Assembly: GCF_000340215.1 (NCBI RefSeq)
Contig: NW_006921536.1
Coordinates: 1,410,543-1,474,542 of the forward strand
Length of the DNA: 64,000 nt
Reading direction: 5' to 3'
Source: Pseudocercospora fijiensis CIRAD86
Taxonomy: Eukaryota > Ascomycota > Dothideomycetes > Mycosphaerellales > Mycosphaerellaceae
The first letter of the stretch is position 1. Every line of letters starts with the position of its first letter. Of this stretch, positions 10,948 to 23,099 are shown piece after piece. Position numbers and translations under genes: made by a program. The notes beneath the pieces were generated by a model. That model saw only the letters and a program-made list of their open reading frames with translations. It did no database searches and was not told the origin of the DNA.

Positions 10948-10974
10948 ATCTATAGTAGTAAGGCTAGCGGGACT

Positions 10975-10997
10975 AATAATAACCCCGGGGTAGTATT
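10975..10997. repeat. CCCC/GGGG palindrome 2, element A, between pol and ORF3
   Basis: AATAATAACCCCGGGGTAG then TATT, a near-perfect inverted repeat immediately right of the MITE. Confidence 0.75.
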
Positions 10998-11426
10998 AGC
11001 TTTTCTCTAGAGATACTCGGTAACGAGGAGCAAGTTACCTAGGCCTAGCGTAGCTAATTCGTCGGTATATTAGTCTATAGTACTACTATTATAGATGTAG
11101 CATTACCTTTTATATTAGCAAGTACGTAAAGGTAGTCCGTACGTTTACCTTCTTCCTCCTTCTAAATACTAAGCTTAATAGCCTAAGGTCCCTATTCTTA
11201 GAGGCTATAGGCCTAGGTTACTATATCTATCTAAGCGATAGGAAGGGAGAGGGACAGGGAACCTCCCTTTCTTAGTTGTCTTGCGTAACTAGTACTAATT
11301 AGGGTAGGAACAGTCTCTAGTAGAGTATCCTATTATAGTTAATACCTAAGGGTAGTCGCTAGAGTCTAAGAAGCTAGAGGGAAGTAGTCCTAGAAGGGTA
11401 GAGGGGTTAGGTTCGGCTATCTTCCT

Positions 11427-11448
11427 AATGCTACCCCTAGGGTATTAT
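11427..11448. repeat. CCCC/GGGG palindrome 3, element A, past pol
   Basis: AATGCTACCCCTAGGGTA followed by TTATT. It lies about 300 bp downstream of the pol end on the coding strand. Confidence 0.75.
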
Positions 11449-11769
11449 TAGGAAAACACGCCTCGTACAGTTCTATCTAAGGAAACAAGAGCGAAGGAAT
11501 AAAGTTATAGCAATATTAATCGAAGGTAAAGGTAAAAGCAAAAGATAATAACAAGATAAACTAAAAGCAACAAACGAGAGTATAAACATTAGTAGAAACA
11601 GATAATAGGTAAGGACTAAAGATATAGGGCGGCACTATATTAATAGCGCGGAGAACGATTAATAAGAGCAAGGAAGTAACGTAGTAGAGGCAGATAGAGG
11701 TAAGGAAGAGCAAGCAATTATTTAGTCTCGGGGTCGTTTAATACCTATAATTCTAGGCGGTCTTCGTCG

Positions 11770-14700
11770 CTAGACTAGTCGAGTTCCTCCTCGGAGTTAG
11801 AGTTAGATAGCTAGAAGTCTAGTTTACTATCGGAATTAATATCGGAAATGCTCTATACGTAATTAATACGTATATAACCCTCCCTTTGTTTATAAGCCAT
11901 TCCTAATAGCTTACTAAGATATATCTAGGGATATATATAGTTGTTAGGTAGAACAGGATCTATAATCGCGGTAGGATCCTCCTCCCGGTAGGTATCTAAG
12001 GTCGGTAGAGGGTCTATAGAGGTACTAACTTCCTCCTCGGTCGGGGGAGAGCGGGTAGGCTCTCTTAATTCGACGACCTTCTTTAGGTTAGCCCGGGGGT
12101 ACGAGTGCTTTAAGGTAGTACTATCAAGTTCCTAAAGACGGTACGTAGAGCTATCGTAAAGGACCTCCTATACTCTATAAGGCCCTTTCTATTTAAAGGC
12201 TAGCTTATAGGAGTAACTATATTCTAGCTCGGACCGGTATAGGAGAACTATATCGCTAACCTTTAGAGGCTCCTAATTAATAGCATTATAGTTATCGAAA
12301 TACTACTTAGCCTCTTTACGAAGGCGACGTTATCGAGCAAGTCCCTCCTAAGAAGTAGTAGTTATATCCTTAAGAGCCTTAGCGCGTAGGGTAAGGAGAT
12401 CTGCTCTAGTACGAATAGACCCCTAGTCGTAAACGCTATACGTACGGTAGGACAGCTTAATCGGAAGAATAGCGTCTCTTCTAATTATAAGCTCCGCTAG
12501 TATAAGTCTAGTAGTGTCGATAACGGTCGTTCGGTCCGCCTAGAGAAGGACTAGGACGTAGGTAGAGATTGCGACTAACCTATTACTACTATTAGTTAGC
12601 TTAGATAAGGCATCGATTAAAGACCGATAGCCGCGCTTAACGATAGCATTAGATTAGGGATAGTACGGGGAGATGCGAACGTTCTTCGCCCTATACGAAG
12701 TAAGTAGCGCTTAAACTTCTTTAGCTATATTAGTCGTAGCGTTATCTAAGGTAATTTTATAGGGCGTACCCTATCGGTAGAACAGGTTCTTAAATAGGAA
12801 GGTAGCTATATTATAGGCGTTAATAGCACTATAGCCCTTGCGGAAATAATAGGCTTTAGGCTATCGAGAAAGACCTTCCCGAATAATATAGAGGCTATTA
12901 TTCCGGCTTAGATAAACCCTATTACCGTACTATCGTTTACTAACTAACTAGGTAGCGGGGATACGCAGCTCGCCTAGCCGACGGTAGCTATTTCTAAAAT
13001 TGCACTTAGGATAGCTCTTATAGTAGCGAGAGATATTAGCCTATACGCTATCCTACTAGTACCGCCGATAAAGGACATCGAAGGTGCCCTCCGCTACCCG
13101 GTAGCTAAGCTCGTCGTAAACTGCGTAAAGGATTTCTTGTCTTACTATAGGGTTATTAATAACACGCTAGAGAGGTGCATTAACTATCGCTTGTCGCTAA
13201 AGGATACGATCTTTAACTAGGAATCGTCGAGAATAGCGGATAACCCGACGGTACTAACTCTTTAATAGACTAGGTACTTTCTTCGCATAGGTTAGGAAGT
13301 AGGCGATATAATAGGAGTTATCGGAGTAGACCCTATTAAGGATATTATCCCTATCTAATTCATCCGCCTTAGCTTTAGCCTAGTCGCTATTAGTAGTAGG
13401 GTTCTTAGGCTGCCTATTAGTTTTATTAGGTTAGTTACTAGGCTAGTTATTGGGCTAGTCGTCGGTAGTAGACCTAGTAATCGCTAGTATAGCGTTAATA
13501 TAGAAGGCAGTAAAACTAAAGAAGGTGCGGTTAATTACCGCGTCGACATCTTTTTCTTCTATTATCTCGGCAATATCCTCTTCTATAGTAGGCCTTCTAG
13601 ATAGGCTATCTAGTCTAGTATGCTTCTTCCTAGGAACGTAGAAGACGTCGAAGTCAAACAAATAGCTTTAGGCAACCTACCGAGCTATCGTAGAGTTTAG
13701 TAGGTCGGAGGCTATACGGTTAAGCTAATAGACTAGCGTCTAAGCATTAATTTCTAGACGAAAGAATATACTAAAGAGCTATAGTCGGAACTTCTTTAGA
13801 GCCTTATAGACTCTAAGGCATTCTCGCTTGCTAGTATCGTACCGGGCCTCGATCGGTTTCTATAGTCCTAAGTCGTACTAGATAGGATAACGCAAGGATA
13901 GCTCCTTACGGTTATACTATATTAGTATCTCGCTATAGCCTTTCCCGCTCGAGTCGATAGTAACAATAATTAAACCCGCACCCTCTAAGTAGTTAATAGA
14001 CGTAAGTGCAGGTGCGCTAACGAGTGCCTTAGTTACCTTGTCCTTAGCCGCTTAGTAAACGGAGGTCTATTCGAACTTAGCATCTTTCTTAAGCAAGGCG
14101 TATAAGGGCTTATATACTAACGCAAAGTTCTCGACCTAGATACGGAAGTAGGAGACTACTCTAAGCTAGGTTCGGACATCCTTCTAATAGGTAGGATCCG
14201 GCTAGGATACTATCTTTAGGACCTGTATATTATTAGGATAGCGGCCGTTCTTATCGGTTACAAACCCGATAATATTCATTCGCTTATATAGGAGCTAAAG
14301 CTTTTCTCTATAGACCGTTAGATTAGCTCGCTATAGGTCGTAGAGGACGCTATCGAGGTTCTAGATATGTTCGAGAAAGAACCTACGGATACTAGGCTCT
14401 ACTTCTTTATTGTCGTACCTAGTTTTAGGGCCCTTAATACCGATATCGTCGAGGAAAGGCATCGCTATATAGGAGATATAGGCCGCGAGGACTTAGTTTA
14501 TAATACGAACGAACTAAGCTACTAAGTTAGTCGCCCCTTAGGGAAGGGTAGTTTGTCTATATAGCCTAAGAGGTATTTCGAAACTAGTAAGGTCGCGGCT
14601 ATTAGGGTAGAGAGGTATCTAGTCGTAGCCGGAGAAAACGTTAACTAGTAAGGCTACAACGCAGTTAGTAAAAGCTTCCGAGAGCCTATTAGTCTCTAGA

Positions 14701-15420
14701 GGAAGGTTAGTATCTCTAATCGTAACCGCATTGAACTTTTATATAGCGTTAATTAGACGATACTTCTTTAGTTCCCTAGGAGCTATCTTCTTTTAAACTA
14801 GGAAGTATAGATTGCGATACGAGGTATAGGAAGGCTCTAGTATGCCGGCCTTTACGCGCTACCGTATTATATCCTTAACTATACCCCGTAGGCTTAGGTT
14901 TAACTTGAAACCTAGGTAGGCCTAAGGCTTATATTCGATTGTTCGGATCTTCTACGGAGGGGCAACCTCCGGGTTAATTCTACCTAGGTAAGTGAAGTTA
15001 TATGCTAATACGGCTTCGCGATTGTATAGAAGCTCGTATAGCAGGTCTAGTTTACGTTCCGAAAGCTCTATACTAGGTTTGATCTTCGTAAGCCTTTCCG
15101 GTATTAGCCTTAAACCCCTAGGAATAGTAGAGAACTTTTTAGTAATATATCTCTAATCGTACGGACTATTCCTAGGTAGCAATATTGCTTCCTAATTAAG
15201 ACACTTTTGTCGCTAGTTAGGATTCCCGCTAGGATTAGACCTATCGGTAATATATACGCTACCCTTTACGGGCTTAACCTTGTTAGCTACCCTCTTATAT
15301 AGGGTATATATACTAATCGATTGTCGAACCCGAGCTCTCTCTCTTTGCCGCTAGGCCTAGAGATTAGCGCAATAAAATAGCGCGTAAACTTCTTTAGAAG
15401 TTTCCTTAAGTCGATAGGTG
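11770..15420 (-). pseudogene. Element A pol: reverse transcriptase, RNase H, integrase (RIP-mutated)
   Basis: Minus-strand landmarks run in order. The RT N-terminal block around 14.8-15.0 kb includes a G-I-V-K-D-I-I-R motif and a F-L-V-Q-K-K motif. The RT active site F-L-D-D-I-G-I is near 14.45 kb and both Asp are intact. The connection and RNase H region leads to V-P-R-K-K-H-T-R-L-D-S-L-S-R-R-P at 13455-13661, the usual spacer before the integrase zinc finger. Integrase-like sequence follows to about 12.0 kb, then a low-complexity acidic C-terminus. The FLDDIGIKGP block places it with fungal Gypsy elements whose polyprotein carries a DUF4100-type protease region. Many TAG/TAA codons make it inactive. 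No clear chromodomain was seen at the end. Confidence 0.8.
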
Positions 15421-15469
15421 TATAGCTAGTAGTCCTAATTTATAACGCCGGCGAAAACGTTAGATTCGT

Positions 15470-15493
15470 AATAATACCCCCGGGGTAGTATTA
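15470..15493. repeat. CCCC/GGGG palindrome 4, element A, between gag and pol
   Basis: AATAATACCCCCGGGGTAG then TATTA, lying in the gag-pol junction. Confidence 0.75.
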
Positions 15494-15499
15494 GACTCG

Positions 15500-18400
15500 C
15501 GCTCTAATTAGTTAGTTCGAATAGGCCCGCGTCTAGTAGTAATACTTGCGATAGTATTATTACCTTAACTCGTATAGTAGGTAGTCGTTATATTATACTC
15601 GCTATCGCTTCGAGCATTCGTCTTCTTAGTATAGAACCTAGAAACTTGCCTTAACGTACAAAGCGGCGCACTTCTAGAAATAACCTATTTAAGCTATACT
15701 AACTTATAGCGCAGATTGCCGGTCTTACAACCGCGCTATAGCGTTTCCCGAAGACTATCTAGAAGTAGCAAGGATATCCTCGTAGGACTTGTAGCTAGTA
15801 TTGCCGATATAACTAGTAAATACGACTCGGTTGCCCTTCTAGTTAGCGATAGTTCCCTCCTAGGAGCTATCGTCGTAGTTACGCTAGATACTACGGGTTA
15901 TACGAGACTATAGTCGACCTAGAATAATTAGCGTATTTAGGTCGGCGGCAATCTAGAAGGTAAAGGAAAAGCATATACCGAAGGCGTCTACTATAACATT
16001 ATAGTAAGCACCTACTAGCGTAACCTCCCTATTTACTCCCTATATACCGAGGGAAATATCTCTATTTATTAGTAGCCTAAGTTGTTTAGCCTAACGCTTA
16101 CTTATAATAAGTAACTCTAAACTATTATTAAGTATTGCTAGCATCTATTAACTATAGCTTCCGATAGTAACTTAAATATAGATAGTAGGAACAACGGCGA
16201 AGGAACGGGTAACTACGGAAAGGTCTATATTATTAGGGATAGAGTAAAGTTCCTTAGGTTAAGGAGGTCCCGCTCGACCGATTTGTTAGCTAGTAAATCG
16301 GACAGCCTTAATAGAAACTAAAACTAGAGTAGGGTCGGTATTATTGCTATTCCCTCGGCCTATCTCCTTAACTCCCTCTTCGTTAGTATTATCGATAGTC
16401 TCTTAGTTCTCGTAGGTTACCGATTCGCCTTCTACTAACTCTTAGGTACCTAAAAATTTAGGAAGAAACTATAGGAAAGAGACGTCGATATAGTCTTCTC
16501 GTCCCTGTTTTCGTTAGAGGGTAGCGAGGTCTTTTATAAAGGTAGTATCGTTAGGGATTCGGCTTTAGAATAGGTTAGTAGGCAAACCGTATACTAGTAG
16601 CTCTCCTATAGACATATTAGACTTAAGGTCTAGGAACTATAAAGCCTAGAAGAGAGCGTTTGCCTTTATATCTATAGAGTTAGCTAGGCTAGCACTATAC
16701 TTATTTATATACCTATTAAAGCGAAAGCTCTTTAAATCGGATAACTTCCGCTTATAGGCCGGTAGGTTAGCTAGACCTAGGGTACTACTAATATCGGTAG
16801 TAACATCTTCTATATCGACCTCTAGAGTCTCCGGGACGACTAGGCTCTCTATAGGTAGGGTACTAGGTACGGTACTAGATCGGGTAGCGCGGTCTATAGC
16901 TGTCTAGAGAGTCTTAGTTTTAGCGGTTAACTCTCGTTGTTATTTAGCCTTGTCGGCCGCCTTGTTCTTTAGTACCCTAGTAGGGGCTGCAGTACTAGGG
17001 CGAGTAGGGTTCTACGGGCTCTTACCCTTGTTCTAGGACTAGATTTAGGACCTTATAGCAGCGTAGATATCTATACTATTCTTAGTAACCGCGTAAACGT
17101 TAGTAACTACGTCTAGATCCTAAGAAACAAAGTTAACTTTAACGGGCTCGGTAGTACCGTTACTACTTCGCTTCTTAACCTATTTAGCCCTAACCTTCTA
17201 AGTTTCTCGTTTAGTAATAGCGGCGAGGGTACTATTCCTAGTATCCTTAAACTCGATCTTGCTACTATACTTCTTCTCTAGAAGGGTCCTTAGTTAAGGT
17301 AGCTTTAGGGCTCTCCGATCCTATTCGAAATTAATCTTGTCGCCGGTATCTATATAGTAGAATCGACTATTTACTTATATAATAAGCTTCCTATTAAGAA
17401 GCTCTTTCTAGATAGAGTAAGACGATTAGATATATTTGTAACCGCTATATATCTAGCACTTACTATCTAAGTTAGAATAGATCTTCCGTATAGCGTAGAT
17501 ATCTACTAAAGGGGGTTTAGAGTAGTTAGGGTCCGAAACCTAGTAGACTAGTAGTATATCGCCTAGTATAGTAGTATCGATAACTTCCCTAACTCGCTAT
17601 AATGCTTTCGTATTTAGGTTAAGTCGGGCTAGGGATTTAGCTAAGTCCGTAACGTCTTAAGAGTGTTTAGTAATAGTAGGAGTTACGGTCTTAGGACTAC
17701 TCTACGATTTAGGAAGGAACTTAGGTCCTTTGCTTCTTAAGGCTTCTTTCCTAACCTACGCTAGGTTATTCCTATCTTCGCCGTAGATAAACTTCCTCGT
17801 ATCGGCGGTACTATTAATGTCGGCCTTAATATACACTAGGACCTCTTTGTATTTCCTAAAGCTCTTAGGATCGGCCTCGCTAAGCTTATAGCGACGGAAA
17901 ATGCGCTAGGCTATAGGCTACGGTAATCCCTAGAGGAGTAGCCTCGTTCTCTAAGAGTTTTCGAGGTTACTCTACTCGATACCGTCCGCTAACTCGACAA
18001 ATTCGCGGACGTACCCCTTTAGGTCGTTATCCTTAGTACGCCTTACTAAGTAGAGGGCCTCGAGCTACGCGCGACTGCCTTTAATACGACGGCTATCGCG
18101 TTCCTAATACTCCCTTAGAAAAGCTAGCTTAAAGGTCTCCTAGTTAGTATTAGACTTATCGTCCTTTTCTAGGTAGCTAACTAGGGTTCTAAGGGTTCGG
18201 TAAAGCTTAGTGCTAGTAGTCCTCGTAAGGGACCGGATCTTGTACTAGTCGGATTCTCTATCGAGCTCGTACTTAATTAAGCCTTCCTTAAAGCGTTCTA
18301 TATATACTATAGCGTTCTACCCTTCGAATAGAGGATTTATACTACTCCCTAGTTCTAGCGGGCGACGCTTATTTTAACGGAGAAGCTTAGTTTGCTTCTC

Positions 18401-18570
18401 TATTATCTTTATAAGGATAGTATAGAGTGCCTCGAGCGTAGAGGGCGTAGGAGGCTCGCTTATATTAACTAGTCGCTGCCTAATTTCTTCGTTAATAGGA
18501 TTAGGGACGGTTTCGGATTTAGAGGATTCCGCTAATTCTTAATACTCGTTTTCGCTAGAGCTAGAGCTTA
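15500..18570 (-). pseudogene. Element A gag region, RIP-mutated
   Basis: A minus-strand frame open apart from RIP stops. An acidic Ser/Pro-rich start leads into a retrotransposon-Gag-like block around 17.9-18.4 kb (Y-I-E-R-F-K-E-G-L, then F-K-L-A-F-L-R-E-Y, then F-V-E-L-A-D-G). A long Lys-rich region follows. A Cys-containing segment at about 17.43-17.47 kb may be a degraded zinc knuckle. In this family a separate protease-like domain follows Gag; it was not clearly seen. It is upstream of pol and separated from it by palindrome 4. The 3' boundary is approximate. Confidence 0.65.
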
Positions 18571-18713
18571 TTCGATTATTTGTAAAGTTAATAAAATAAG
18601 ATGCTATATAAAGTTAAAATAAAATGCTATATAAAGGTGTCTTTGTTTTTAGTATATTTAGTTTATTATAATATTGCTGCGCGCGAAAATAGTATATTAG
18701 GCTGTTCTCTCCT

Positions 18714-18736
18714 AGTATTACCCCTAGGGTAGCATT
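18714..18736. repeat. CCCC/GGGG palindrome 5, element A, upstream of gag
   Basis: AGTATTACCCCTAGGGTAG then CATT. It lies in the leader between the 5' LTR and gag. Confidence 0.72.
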
Positions 18737-19389
18737 AGGATTTAGCCTCCTAGGGGTCGCCTAATTACCTCTAGGAGCTTAGTTTAGTAAATTTTAGACA
18801 AAAGCCGCTCGGAGGGAGAGACTGTAATCTCTGTTTATACCTAGATCCTAGAAATTAGCTTATATCTCCTTTAGCTAGGCGGGGGGGGGCGGTAGCCTTC
18901 TTTTTCTAGTAGAAGGCTAAGTACTATCTAAGCGAGGCTACGAATCTAGGAACGCCCTACCCGATTAATAGGGGACTCCCCGGCTATCTAACCTATAATC
19001 CGTATTTGCTATCGATTAATAGTCTTAGCAAACTAAGCAAGGCCGATAGGTAATTAATCTATCTCCTCCTTAGGCGGGGCTTATCTCGAGCAAGCGGTAC
19101 TAAATAGGTCTTCGACCTAGAGCCGAGTCCTTAGAAGCTAGCTATAGTTATAGACTAGGCCCTAAGCTATAATAGTCCTAAGGGTTTATAGCTTTTTAGG
19201 GTTAAAGAGATGCCCTCGTTAAGAAGTTTCTTCGCTTATCGTAATAGCCCCTCGAGATACTTCTATATCGTCTATATCGTAGGCTCTTATCGTGCCCTCG
19301 CTCTAGTTATAGCTATTCGTGCCCTAGGACTACCTTCGATATACCTAAACCTATTAGATGTAAAGAGATAGCCCTACCTTCGGCTCTAA

Positions 19390-19669
19390 TAAAGGACGGA
19401 AACTAATACTACTACTACTACTACTAGTAATAGTATAGGCTACCGAGGGTAATAGAACCTATAGCAATATAGGTAGCTATATTTAGCATAATAGGATAAT
19501 AAGACCGTTGCTTAGGCTAATAACTAGAGCCCTATAATATAGGTATTATAGAAGTGTAATATAAATAATATACTATACGAGGTTGGTACTCTATCTACAA
19601 TATAGAAGGAGGCCTCTTATATAGGCTTAAAACTTAGCCTAGGTATATAGGGCCGGTTACTAGCTAATA
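19390..19669 (-). repeat. Right LTR of element A (5' LTR)
   Basis: 280 bp matching 6932-7218. On the minus strand it is followed by TTAGAGCCGAAGGTAGGG, a plausible RIP-altered primer-binding site (TGG to TAG); the tRNA was not identified. Confidence 0.8.
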
Positions 19670-19673
19670 CTAG

Positions 19674-19832
19674 GTATAGGGAGTTATCGTAATCCCCTTA
19701 CGCTTAGTTATTAGTCTCTCGAGGTCTTATCCTATTACCTTAATAATTAGAACTATTCCTATTATATACGGCCTACTTTAGCTTCCCCTAATTAGCTTAG
19801 GGCGTAATAGTAGGTATTAGCAGTTAGGTATT
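19674..19832. other. Spacer between elements A and B
   Basis: 159 bp of RIP-mutated sequence between the end of element A and the GTATT target duplication of element B. It presumably joins to 6661-6927 on one side and 40460 onward on the other before the insertions. No feature seen. Confidence 0.5.
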
Positions 19833-19940
19833 TGTTATACGAGGGACGATTAGTAGGTTAGCAAAGGTATAGTATTAGTAAGAGTATCTACGGTCCTGCG
19901 GAAGTATATACAGGCCCGGCGTTCTATACCTGCCGTAATA
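19833..19940 (-). repeat. Left LTR of element B (3' LTR), 108 bp
   Basis: Nearly identical to 40347-40454. It is flanked outside by GTATT and inside by the polypurine tract. Confidence 0.9.
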
Positions 19941-20091
19941 GTACCCCCGTCCGATAGAACGAAAGCTAGCGTACTAAGACAGCTATGCCCGTACTCCTCC
20001 TAGAATTCCGTTTTCCTCGCCTAATATATCTCGTATAGCTTATGCCTTTTTATATATGTTAGGGTATCTCTACCTCCCTTCTTTAGTCTTA

Positions 20092-20266
20092 TATTATGTC
20101 GGCGTCTACTAGTTTAGTCTTACTTATCGGAGTTAACTAATTCTAGTTCCGTCTTAGAGCTAGTAGCCTTAGCCTTCTCGTATTATATCGGCGTCTACTA
20201 GTTTAGTCTTACTTATCGGAGTTAACTAATTCTAGTTCCGTCTTAGAGCTAGTAGCCTTAGCCTTA
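20092..20266. repeat. Tandem 89-bp duplication in ORF3 of element B
   Basis: The 89-bp unit starting TATTATGTCGGCG (20092-20180) is followed by a second copy to about 20266, with single-base changes. It lies at the 3' end of the third ORF. Confidence 0.82.
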
Positions 20267-21168
20267 GTAGCCTTGCCCTCCGTAAAGCTCTACAATTTGC
20301 GTATTTTTTTCTTTATAGACGAGTCGCCGTCGGCCGCCTTACGCTTAGACGTACGCGTGCCCGCGGTCTTAGCTAGGCTAGCCTTAGCTTAGCGCGTGCC
20401 CGTTAGCTATATAGGGATCTTTAGTAGCGATAGCTAGGGTATAGGCGCCTTTGTCTTAGTTGTTAGTAGTACCTATAGGGTAGGTAGCTTTATAGGTAGA
20501 GCGACCTTGTCCTTAGGTACTATCGCGTACTTAGACTTACGTCGGGATAGGCCTAGCGTCGGTAGCTACAGTGCTAGTGCCTACGCTAGTATAGCGCGAG
20601 TCTTCTATAGAGGCTAGCTAGGCTCGTCTATTACTACGGTACTAACGTAGGTTATAGCTTTTACTACTATAGCGAGCTTGTCTAGAATATATAGGTACGG
20701 ATCGGCTTGCTATTAGGGTATAAGCGCTCCGTATCGTCTAGCGATACCTTTCGGTCCTAGTCCTCGATAGAGGGAGATAGGATTACTATCCTCCTTATCG
20801 TAGTTATATAGGAGGCCGTTTAGGCGTAGCGTCGCACTCTTCTTATAGCCCGTTCTTAGCGTCTAGTCTCGATCCTCGCGTAGTATACGGCCTATTTGCA
20901 ACTATAGGTATACTATTCGAAGAAAGTAGTCGAGCGCTACGTCTATAGTACTAGCGTCTGCCTTACGATTAAGGGCTACTTTTATGTTCTCTAAGACGTA
21001 GTCTAGTACCGCGACGATGTCAATTTCTATAGCCTACTCTACCTAGTCCTCCTTAAAGGTTAGCTATCCGGCGGAGATAGCTTTTAGCTACTTGCCGTAG
21101 AGCGGGTATACTAGATTCTTACGGTATTTCTTCTAACGCTTCTACTAGTCGCGTGCGGCAGTTAGCGG
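20100..21168 (-). pseudogene. Element B third ORF, 3' part, with bipartite-NLS-like tail
   Basis: Continuation of the ORF at 28341-32076, separated from it by the C1 insertion. The frame is open apart from RIP stops. Near the C-terminus (around 20.3-20.4 kb) is a basic stretch S-K-R-K-A-A-D-G-D-S-S-I-K-K-K-I-R-K, matching the bipartite nuclear localisation pattern (two basic clusters with a spacer of about ten residues). No enzymatic motif was recognised. The end is uncertain because of the 89-bp duplication. Confidence 0.55.
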
Positions 21169-21173
21169 CTCCG

Positions 21174-21362
21174 TATTAGAGGCTATATATAATTAGCATG
21201 TAACTAGGCTAAGTAAAGCTAGGGTCTTAGTGCCTTAGGCAGGGCTTAGCGCTTAGTAATAGGCTAACTTGCCTACCTTCCTCCCTCTCCTCCTAGCTTC
21301 TTATCGAATACTATACTAATTTACTACTACCCTATCTACCTGCTAATATAACCCTTCTTATA
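21174..21362 (+). repeat. Left LTR of element C1, 189 bp
   Basis: Starts TATTAGAGGCTAT and ends CCCTTCTTATA; same length as the right LTR. Differences between them are mainly transitions of RIP type. Confidence 0.92.
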
Positions 21363-21479
21363 TAGTATTCGATCTACCCTTTAAGGGCAGTAGCTAGATA
21401 GTCCTTATTTTAAGCTTTTAGCGGTATAGCTACGAAAACTATCGATCTAACTATATTATACCCGAAGAACGGGACCTAT

Positions 21480-23050
21480 ACGTACTACTCTACTAAAACA
21501 ACCGTACTAATTATCAAGCAAGGCCTTCTATACGGCTATTATACTAAGTTAATCGCACTAAGTCGATACCTACTAATTCCGCTATATCCGCACTATAGGA
21601 GCCTATAATATATTATTAGTGTTACCCCTTATTACAATAGCCGGCTTATTACGAAGCAACAACAACCGCGGCGCCGCTAGCAGCGCTAGCAACGACAACG
21701 TAGCACAGTGCCTACTAAAGTGCCTACTAAAGTGCCTACTAAAGCACCTACTAAAGAACCTACTACTAGGCCTACCGAAGAACCTATAGTTCTAGGTAAC
21801 GACCTAGAGTTGCCTGTTAACGACATACTTAACAACATTGTTAATCGACGATATAGCTAGCTAGCCTTTAGCCCTCAACTAGTAGGGAGACTTTAAGAAG
21901 CTACTTAAAACAGGCTTACTACCCTACGTTAAGAACAATAACTAAAGGATAATCTCCTCGAGATTCGCCGCCTATAGGAAGCCCTAACAACTACTACTAG
22001 ACTAGAACTAGTAGTAGGACCTTCTATTTAAAAGAAGGATGCTAAGCTTAAAGACTATACCGTATTTAATAGCTCTAGCCGTAAGCAGTATAATAATTAT
22101 ATACGCGATTGTAAATTAAACTAGCGAAATACACTAAGGGCCCTGCTAGACGACTATTCGCTAGTCGTCTATGCTATATAATACATTAATAGCGACCTAA
22201 AACGCACCTAGGATAACTATTTTGACTCCCTTAATAATTAGACCGCTATTTAGTAGCAAGACTATAAGACTATTATACTAAACACCCTTAGTAACCCTAT
22301 ATTGCGCTAGCAGCACGCCTAAGACTAATACCTACGTGCCCTTAGTAACCCTATATTGCGCTAGCAGCACGCCTAAGACTAATACCTACGTGCTAAACAA
22401 AAGGCCGACTAAACCTCTCGATCCTTCGAGGCCTATCTAAAGACCCTAGAGGACGATTTACTACCTAAAACCGACTCTATCTAGATATCTAAGATACGAC
22501 CTAAACTGAGATAGGAACTAGTCCTTAAATTAGACCGCCGCCGTATGTTTAAACAGGCTAACCTAATATGCATTCAATTTATAGTCGAAGTAGAAACGGC
22601 TAAACGAGCTGTTTAACTCTAATAGAGACTAGAATCGAGGATCCGACTAACTAGTACTAGCCGTAGTAACCGTAGAGCCCGCGGGGGAAACTAAGGAAGT
22701 ACTCCCTAAACGAATACTACTAACAATAGAAATAGCAACGACTACTAACGTAGAAGAGGCAGGGGCCGATACCGCGGTAGAAAGCCCTAGCGAGGAAGAG
22801 GATAAGGAAGGGGCTTATTTCTATATACCCCTAATCGTTTATCTAGTTCTAGTACTAATTCGAGCGGACCTAGCAGTGCCCTAACTAGATACAAGTGCTT
22901 TAATTGTAATAGTACTACTTATTTACTAGGCTAATGTAATAGACCTCGAGACTAGGCCCGAGTCGACCGTACTACCGCTAAGTACCGAAAGCACCTCTTA
23001 GTAGCTAACGCTACCCCTATAGGCTAACCTTCGAAAAAAGAGTAAGCGCC
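21480..23050 (+). pseudogene. Element C1 gag with zinc knuckle, RIP-mutated
   Basis: Gln-rich frame in which most Gln codons became stops. It contains a Gag-like block (Y-N-N-Y-I-R-D-C, then Y-L-R-A, then S-F-E-A-Y-L-K-T-L-E-D-D), an Arg/Gly-rich segment and a CCHC-like knuckle at about 22893-22940. The knuckle reads C-x2-C-x4-Y-x4-C, with the His apparently changed to Tyr by C to T mutation. A 54-bp in-frame exact duplication (22285-22392) adds 18 residues. The protein would package element RNA. Confidence 0.75.
22285..22392. repeat. Exact 54-bp tandem duplication in C1 gag
   Basis: Units 22285-22338 and 22339-22392 (starting CCCTTAGTAACCC) are identical, including RIP-type sites. Confidence 0.9.
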
Positions 23051-23099
23051 GCACTAACTGTTAGCCTTATACGGCGTAAGACTATCGACATTGTGCTAG

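Larger units (their letters stand above)
6932..19669 (-). mobile_element. Element A: Ty3/Gypsy retrotransposon with three ORFs, RIP-mutated
   Basis: Two ~280-bp LTRs in direct orientation enclose minus-strand gag, pol and a third ORF. Next to the left LTR (downstream on the minus strand) is a purine tract, AGAAAGGGAGGGA on the minus strand, the expected polypurine tract. The LTR edges are T-A...T-A, explained by RIP of TG...CA. CTAG flanks both ends (6928-6931 and 19670-19673) as a possible 4-bp target duplication, but CTAG is common in RIP-mutated DNA. Five palindromes sit between or beside the ORFs. The 392-bp MITE at 10556-10947 inserted later. The element is about 12.3 kb without the MITE, long for fungal Gypsy because of the third ORF. 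Confidence 0.8.

Noticed and set aside
15716..15913. 65-aa plus-strand ORF in element A
   Set aside because: Antisense to the gag region; chance opening in RIP-mutated DNA.
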